Assembly (NCBI GenBank): GCA_035610365.1
Contig: CM069438.1
Span: forward strand, 49,162,837 to 49,226,836
Direction: 5' to 3'
DNA: 64,000 bases
Source of the DNA: Aquatica leii
Taxonomy: Eukaryota; Arthropoda; Insecta; Coleoptera; Lampyridae
Program-made: the position numbers and the translations under genes
Notes under the pieces: model-generated
Told to the model about the DNA's origin: nothing
Seen by the model: only the letters and a program-made list of their open reading frames with translations
Databases searched by the model: none
Shown: piece by piece, positions 58,615-64,000 of the stretch
Layout of the letters: every line of letters begins with the position of its first letter
How positions within the stretch are numbered: position 1 is the stretch's first letter

Positions 58615-60825
58615 ACAAAGGGCATAATAACAACGTTAATTTTAACAACACAATTTATAAAAATATAATCACAAAAATAAGGTAATGCAAGGATTTCTCA
58701 GTTACGTCTATAAAAGTTTCAACAATTTTTAATACCTTACCATAAACAAAGTTCATAAATTTCTTGTTTTATTCGAAACTTTGAACAACCGTCGTTTTTT
58801 TGCTACTATGTATTTAGTCCTAAGTAATTGTTTGCACTTCAGCTGAGTGCAAAGCTTACGTGTTACTGTAACAAATTTGACGTTTAATTATTTATTTGTC
58901 AGAATTAATTTTACAATTATGATGAATGTATAAGAAGGTTAACCAATTATGTTAAAAGAAATGCTAAATAGGGAATAGAAAATTTGTTATCATCTCAATC
59001 TAAACAAAAATATGAAAAAAAAACATTATCGTTTTTGAGGGCATAATGAATTCATAACGCCCTTTCGTTATAACCCGGTTGATATGAATATATTTACGCA
59101 TCTCATATCCTTGGCATTATGCTTCAATCATAACAAAGTGAAAAATCAAAATATAAAGTGCTTTTACTTTCACTCATTAACTTTTTCATTGCAAAAGTTA
59201 CAAAAAAAGTTAAATTGTATTGTTTACACTAAATTAAAAAGGCACCAAAACAAGTAAATATCGACAAATTGACAAAACAAAACTTCTAACAATATGTTTA
59301 TTTCAAGAAGAGAAAATAGTCGTTAAAGTCAACAGAAAGAAATAGACAATAACAATTAGAAATTTGTCGACTAATATATTAATATCACAGCTATAGTATT
59401 AATGTAGGCTTTTTCGTTTAGACAACCCACCATACAAAAAATTATATTTAATTGCTAACAAATCTTATAAATAATTGTTTCTAATTTAAATGTTTATGTT
59501 ACTTGATTAAACTTCCTCGTCTACTATGCAGTTGCGAAATAAGTCGACAATTGACAATGATAATAATGAATCGCAAAAACGTAAAATATGAGTACAAAAA
59601 CTTTTCAACCTGACACTTCTTCGTCAATTGTAGTAACTTCCATTACTTTTATTTATCTGATTTAAACCGGAAACTATGCATGGTATATAAGCTTATGTTC
59701 GACGGTTAATGTTAATTTGCTGATGGCTATGACTGCGTTTAAATGAGAGAAGAAATTTGACGGATCTCACGACAACGTACTCAACGACAATACATAAGGT
59801 TACAGATGATACAAAACTTGCTAAAAAACGACGCCATCTTTAAGAATTGTTTTGCAGTCTGGGAACGTCACCCCAACCCAAAATGCCAACGTTTTACCTG
59901 GAATACATTTTCGTTTTCTCTAGCACATCCGATGTCTTAAAATAATATAACAGATAAACGAACTTTTACCAGCGACTTCCAAACGGAAAAAACAAGGTAC
60001 AAAATGGACGTTTGATACGATATACCGTGTATCCCACTCCTAAGGTGTATACGTAGCGTATTTAAACAGTACCGTGGTTAATTTTAATTCAGAATAAGTC
60101 TTTTCGATGAATGCACAATAACGACATGTAACATCTTCTTTCTACTTACCTTTTCCCGTTGGTTATTTTTAGTGCGCTTTTAGCGAATGTGCTGATGAAA
60201 AATTGTTCTATGTACTAATAAGTTTAAGTTTTAAGGAGTTTCTTGGGGCTAATACCTCGCTTTTTTGGGGATACTCACTTAGTAACTCCCAGATAAAAGA
60301 TGACGCGCCTCACTTTAAAGACCTTTTAGTTTTGTATGTATAATTTCTAAATTGTATTTGATTTTCTAATTTTGTTTTGTTCTAATTAATCAAAGTGTAG
60401 ATCGTACTGATTAATTTTAATTGTAATTTTTAAGATATTTTTAATATTTGAAACCTGTTGTTTCGGCAAAAACGGAAAAACAATAAAATAATTTGGTCCC
60501 CAACTTCAATTGTGATCTTTCGCCACTGAATAAACAATGAAATCTGACATCTGAATTTTAAGTGGCTTAAACTTTTTTTGCAGCGTAATTACAAAAACAA
60601 ATAAACATGTTAAGAGAGTTAAGTGGCAGATTAGCAGAATCACTAAAATGTTGCCAGGCAGGGTAAATGTTTCCAGAGTGGCAGGAAATAAATTGCCTGA
60701 TTCAGAATGAGTCCATAAAAGTTTGAAAGATTGTACCTCTTAGAATATTTCGTAGTATTATTAGTTTCAGGCGTTTCTGGGTTGTCAAACCTTCAAATAT
60801 AATTTTTATAACGGCGATTAATTAA
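58615..60825. other. Stretch without a recognised gene
   Basis: AT-rich DNA with no long frame, no repeat shared within the window and no known motif. Confidence 0.4.
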
Positions 60826-60829
60826 ATAT

Positions 60830-61250
60830 TATAACGATTATTAAAACTAATTTATTTATACTAAAAATATGTACACGTTTACAACTAACCGAACTAATTA
60901 AATTTAATATTTAATAAAAACACTTACACTAATTTATATAGCACTATTACCGGAAATATAATGTCCGCGGATAACTTCACACACTTGTTTACATTAAAGT
61001 CACGTACAAGGTTATACTCGGTATATTTATCTCGACAGGCGTTAATCACTTATTTATTTAAACTTGAATAATCTTCTTAACACCACCGACTTCGAATTAC
61101 TGAAATAACTAACCTATGATTTGTTTGTACCGCATTTATACGTTTTGGCCATCCTTCGAGAATTTTCTATATCTTTTGGTGAACGTTCTGGAAATGAATA
61201 AAAACTTCGTAAAGGCTCTCGAACTTAGTAATTTCTCAAACGTTTTAATA
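60830..61250 (+). repeat. Dispersed repeat, family 2 (copy 3)
   Basis: It matches 32510-33010 and 30780-31070 in the same orientation, with TTAACACCACCGACTTCGAA near 61077-61096 and GTCCGCGGATAACTTCACAC near 60963. Only one unit of the 66-bp segment is present, so the duplication is specific to copy 2. Confidence 0.7.
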
Positions 61251-61259
61251 TTAATAAGT

Positions 61260-63360
61260 TTTGCTGTTAAACCATTCTTTTTAAAAGAAAATATTTGTGT
61301 TTGCGTATTGTACTGTTTTCTTCAAACACGCAACGTGCATTAATCATTAAATAAGTGCCATTTTTGTGCACTTTTCAGCTTACATTATTTATATTAACAA
61401 TTCGTATGCTTTTGAAATAGATAGAAGTGTTTTATAAATAAGTAGGTTAAAAGGTTCTCTACAGAAAAACGTTGAAAGAAAAATCAGATAGGCATTTCTT
61501 TACTTTTTTCGCCCCGTTTGTAACGCAAGATGGAAAAAAAATGTTTAAATCTAAGTTATTTGTAAATCAATCTTTAAAAGATGTTTAAAATGAGCTTTTT
61601 CGAACTTCAAAGCTTGTTATCGAAATTTTTAAAGTGAATATTTTACTTTTATCATTTCATACGTACTTTTGATCCAAAGAGTTGATGCAGTGTATTTCAC
61701 CGCATGTTACTTAGTTTTATCCGAAATCCTCGCTATACATAGAAAAAAAGATAAAATCCGATTTCATCGAACAAAACTTTTTCGTAACGGAAAAGATGAC
61801 ATGATGAAATGTTCTTTGATGTTCCCTTTCGAGATTTCTAAGAATGTCAAAAATGTTTTTTTTTTGTTTTGCGCGGACCTGTTTTACATCTGTTCTTTTT
61901 AGATATTTTTTTGTAGTGAAAATACAAGTTTTGTTAAATTATAAGTTAACGCAACCGTTAATAAAAATTATTGATGCGAACTAGCAAATGTAGTAATGAA
62001 ATTATACGTGTGAGCGTTGCGGGGGCGAATGTCGTTTTTTTGATTTATAACCGTATCGGGCAATATTGTTTTTCCATTTCCATTCCTGTTTTGTAAAAAC
62101 TATCCAATTTCAATCATAAATATGTATTATTAAGAATTATCCTTTCATTTTAATAAAAACAAAATTCCAATAACTAATTACGTTTTTATAAATTTAAATT
62201 GAAATCTTATTTTGTAACTTGAAAAAAATCGTTTCTTTGGGTATATTAATGTGTACCGAAAGTATTCTTTTTTGCCAACTTGGAAAATTAATTAAAACTT
62301 TTTAAGTAAGTTAAATACTTTTTTTTTGTCTGACGCTTTATGCTTTACGAAATTTTGTTTACTTCTAAATACAATCGAGTATGTATAAACGACGGAGCCA
62401 ATTTTAGGCACAGTTCTAATTAAACTTCTTTGTTGTTACTACGTTAGACTGTAAAATTAAACGTTAATTATTTCTGAGAAACTTTTTGGTTTGTTTTATT
62501 TAATAAACGTTAAATTAATTGGTGTTAGCATCAACCTGAGAAAGTACAAAAGGAGCTGTCATGCCGACATTACTTTAAGCACCCTATATTACAGAAGGAT
62601 GACTTAATTGTAATTTTGTCAAAGCAAATATTTTATTAACTGTGTTTTTTAAATATATGTAAGTTCTTGGAGTAATAAAGTTAATAAATAAAATAAAATA
62701 ATTAGAAGAAATACGTATGTTTGGTACAAAAATAGTCGTGTAGCTGAATTTGTCACTTTTGTTTAAATAAATACAACATTTAAACTAAAAACAAATTCGT
62801 AAACAAAAATATTAACAAACAAACTGAATATAAATCCAAACATTTGTGTTTGCTGCCAGCAATAGTCTTAATTTGTTATGTTAAAAAATCTTTGTTATGG
62901 CTTCTCGCTTTGTATAAATTTTGCACAATTGTTACGTAGATTTACACGTAAATTAAAGCAGGCTCAATATACTTCGGCAAAAACATCGCAGGTGATACTA
63001 TCATAAAGTAACGAAAAAAGCGCCAAAACGGTAGAAAAACTATTAATTGCAGATACCGTTTAAATCTGTCAAACACTAAAAAGAAACAAGTTGCAAATCG
63101 AAAATATATTTATTTAAAACAATTGAGCAATTAGAAACAGAATAGAACGATAGCAAATAAATAGCGATTAGGAATTCGTCGACAAATATCACAATTAATA
63201 ATACTGATGCAAGCCCCTTAGATTAGGCAATATTTTTCACAACTAATTATATTCAATACTAACATGCACTACTTATATATTGATTTTGACAAAACAATAA
63301 AATTTAAAAAGCAAATAACGTAATTTACAATCACTGTAACTTCAAACGTAATTGATCAAC
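61260..63360. other. Stretch without a recognised gene
   Basis: Frames at 61116-61343 and 61669-61902 (+) have no family motif. The first lies across the family 2 repeat. Confidence 0.4.
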
Positions 63361-64000
63361 TACCGTAAAACGGGGTTACTTTGGCAGGTTTTGGCCTATT
63401 TTGGTGCTTTAAGTCAGAAACTGATTGCATAATCAAACTTTTTGAAATTTTATTGTGCCTTGTGCCCAATTGGCAGTAGACCACCCAAATATGGTTGGTT
63501 GTCATCCACTCATGATGGAGAAAAACATTTTTTTGTTGGGTGTCAAAGTAGGTAGAATTTTGGGGTTACTTTGGCAGCACTTGCAAATCAAATTTACGCC
63601 AATGTAGAGGCTGTATTAAGCCCTAATTGGCATCAAAAATGGTAAATTATGGGGACAGCTTTGAGTTTGGTCTTATATTTCGGAAGTTATTGAAGTTATA
63701 ATGCTTTTTTTTTATAATACATTTATTATTACCAAGATTTAAAGAACAACTTAAACAAACTTTGAAAGAAAAAAAACATACATTCTCTACAGGTTTCTCA
63801 AAAAAAACAAAGAAAAAATCAAAACACTCCTTTTACAGAGAAAATTAGCATCTTTTAAAGAGTCATCACTGTCAAAATCTTCGTTTGTACAGAGGGAACA
63901 AACAAACAATGGGTCCGTGCTCGTCTCATTGCAAAAGCCACAAATACATTTTTTGCATTTACTGCAACAAATCCAATCAGGATCTCTGTAGTTATTCCAC
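63361..64000 (-). mobile_element. End of a DNA transposon (partial, runs off the window)
   Basis: A sharp composition change starts at TACCGTAAAACGGGGTTACT (63361-63380), with TA at the boundary, as in a TA-targeting transposon end (pogo/Tigger-like by general look). The word GGGGTTACTTTGGCAG occurs at 63373-63388 and again near 63562-63577 as a subterminal repeat. A cysteine-rich protein end follows on the minus strand. The other end lies beyond the window, so superfamily is not settled. Confidence 0.6.
63787..63999 (-). CDS. Cysteine-rich (PHD-like) C-terminus, partial
   Basis: An open frame enters from beyond the window edge and ends at the TAG at 63789-63787. Its 70 residues include DPDWICCSKCKKCICGFC, then VCSLC, an acidic NEDFDSDDS segment and a hydrophobic tail. 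The Trp and paired Cys spacing resembles the PHD-type finger found at the C-terminus of several insect DNA-transposon proteins, where it may help target chromatin or bind DNA. No stop or frameshift is seen in this part. Since the start is outside, neither length nor integrity can be judged. Confidence 0.6.
   Translation of the reverse strand, partial: WNNYRDPDWICCSKCKKCICGFCNETSTDPLFVCSLCTNEDFDSDDSLKDANFLCKRSVLIFSLFFLRNL

Overview
This window is AT-rich eukaryotic DNA, almost certainly from an insect or another arthropod. The evidence is its set of transposable elements: Bel/Pao and Ty3/gypsy LTR retrotransposons, an R1-like LINE (a clade known from arthropods), other LINEs, Penelope-like elements (PLEs), Tc1-type DD34E transposons and hAT elements. 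I recognise no intact host gene, tRNA, rRNA or CRISPR array. Nearly every recognisable reading frame is a decayed mobile element, so this looks like a gene-poor, repeat-filled intergenic or heterochromatic tract.

Layout. 1-8.9 kb: single-copy-looking AT-rich DNA with a hAT transposase scrap (3.7 kb, -), a 5'-truncated LINE (4.4-6.05 kb, +) and a broken gene of a repetitive family with a GGQNKN motif (7.3-8.3 kb, -). 8.87-10.29 kb: a solo LTR with a perfect 4-bp target duplication. 11.38-12.81 kb: a Tc1-like element (-). 13.3-20.0 kb: one gypsy element (+) split by later arrivals, namely a second copy of the same solo LTR that itself holds another Tc1-like element, and an R1-like LINE (-). 21.8-23.4 kb: a heavily decayed LINE (+). 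26.46-27.61 kb: two Penelope-like 3' ends in inverted, tail-out orientation, with a GIY-YIG endonuclease domain and hammerhead-like motifs. 30.6-33.3 kb: copies of a dispersed repeat, a 66-bp tandem duplication and a 315-bp foldback. 34.18 kb: a 157-bp hAT MITE with a perfect 8-bp target duplication. 35.2-38.7 and 44.2-44.5 kb: copies of a non-coding, probably LTR-type family. 36.5 kb: a good hammerhead-ribozyme candidate. 40.17-41.38 kb: the third solo LTR.

46.5-52.0 kb: a nearly complete but inactivated Bel/Pao element (-) lacking its 5' LTR, abutting a gypsy pol fragment (+, 52.03-53.36 kb) that runs into an LTR (53.38-54.59 kb), a tRNA-Lys-type primer-binding site and the start of a gag gene. 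55.3-57.6 kb: a degenerate minisatellite built on a TTTACGT-type word and bracketed by two direct copies of a ~107-bp unit. 58.0-58.6 kb: the C-terminal part of a Penelope-like reverse transcriptase (-). 60.8 kb: another dispersed repeat copy. 63.36 kb to the end: the terminus of a DNA transposon with a cysteine-rich protein end running off the window.

The elements do not form a pathway. What can be read is history: insertion order from nesting, solo LTRs from LTR-LTR recombination, and tandem or inverted arrangements of retroelements. The least explained items are the hammerhead-like motifs, the bracketed minisatellite, and the dispersed repeats that carry heat-shock-element-like GAATATTC modules.
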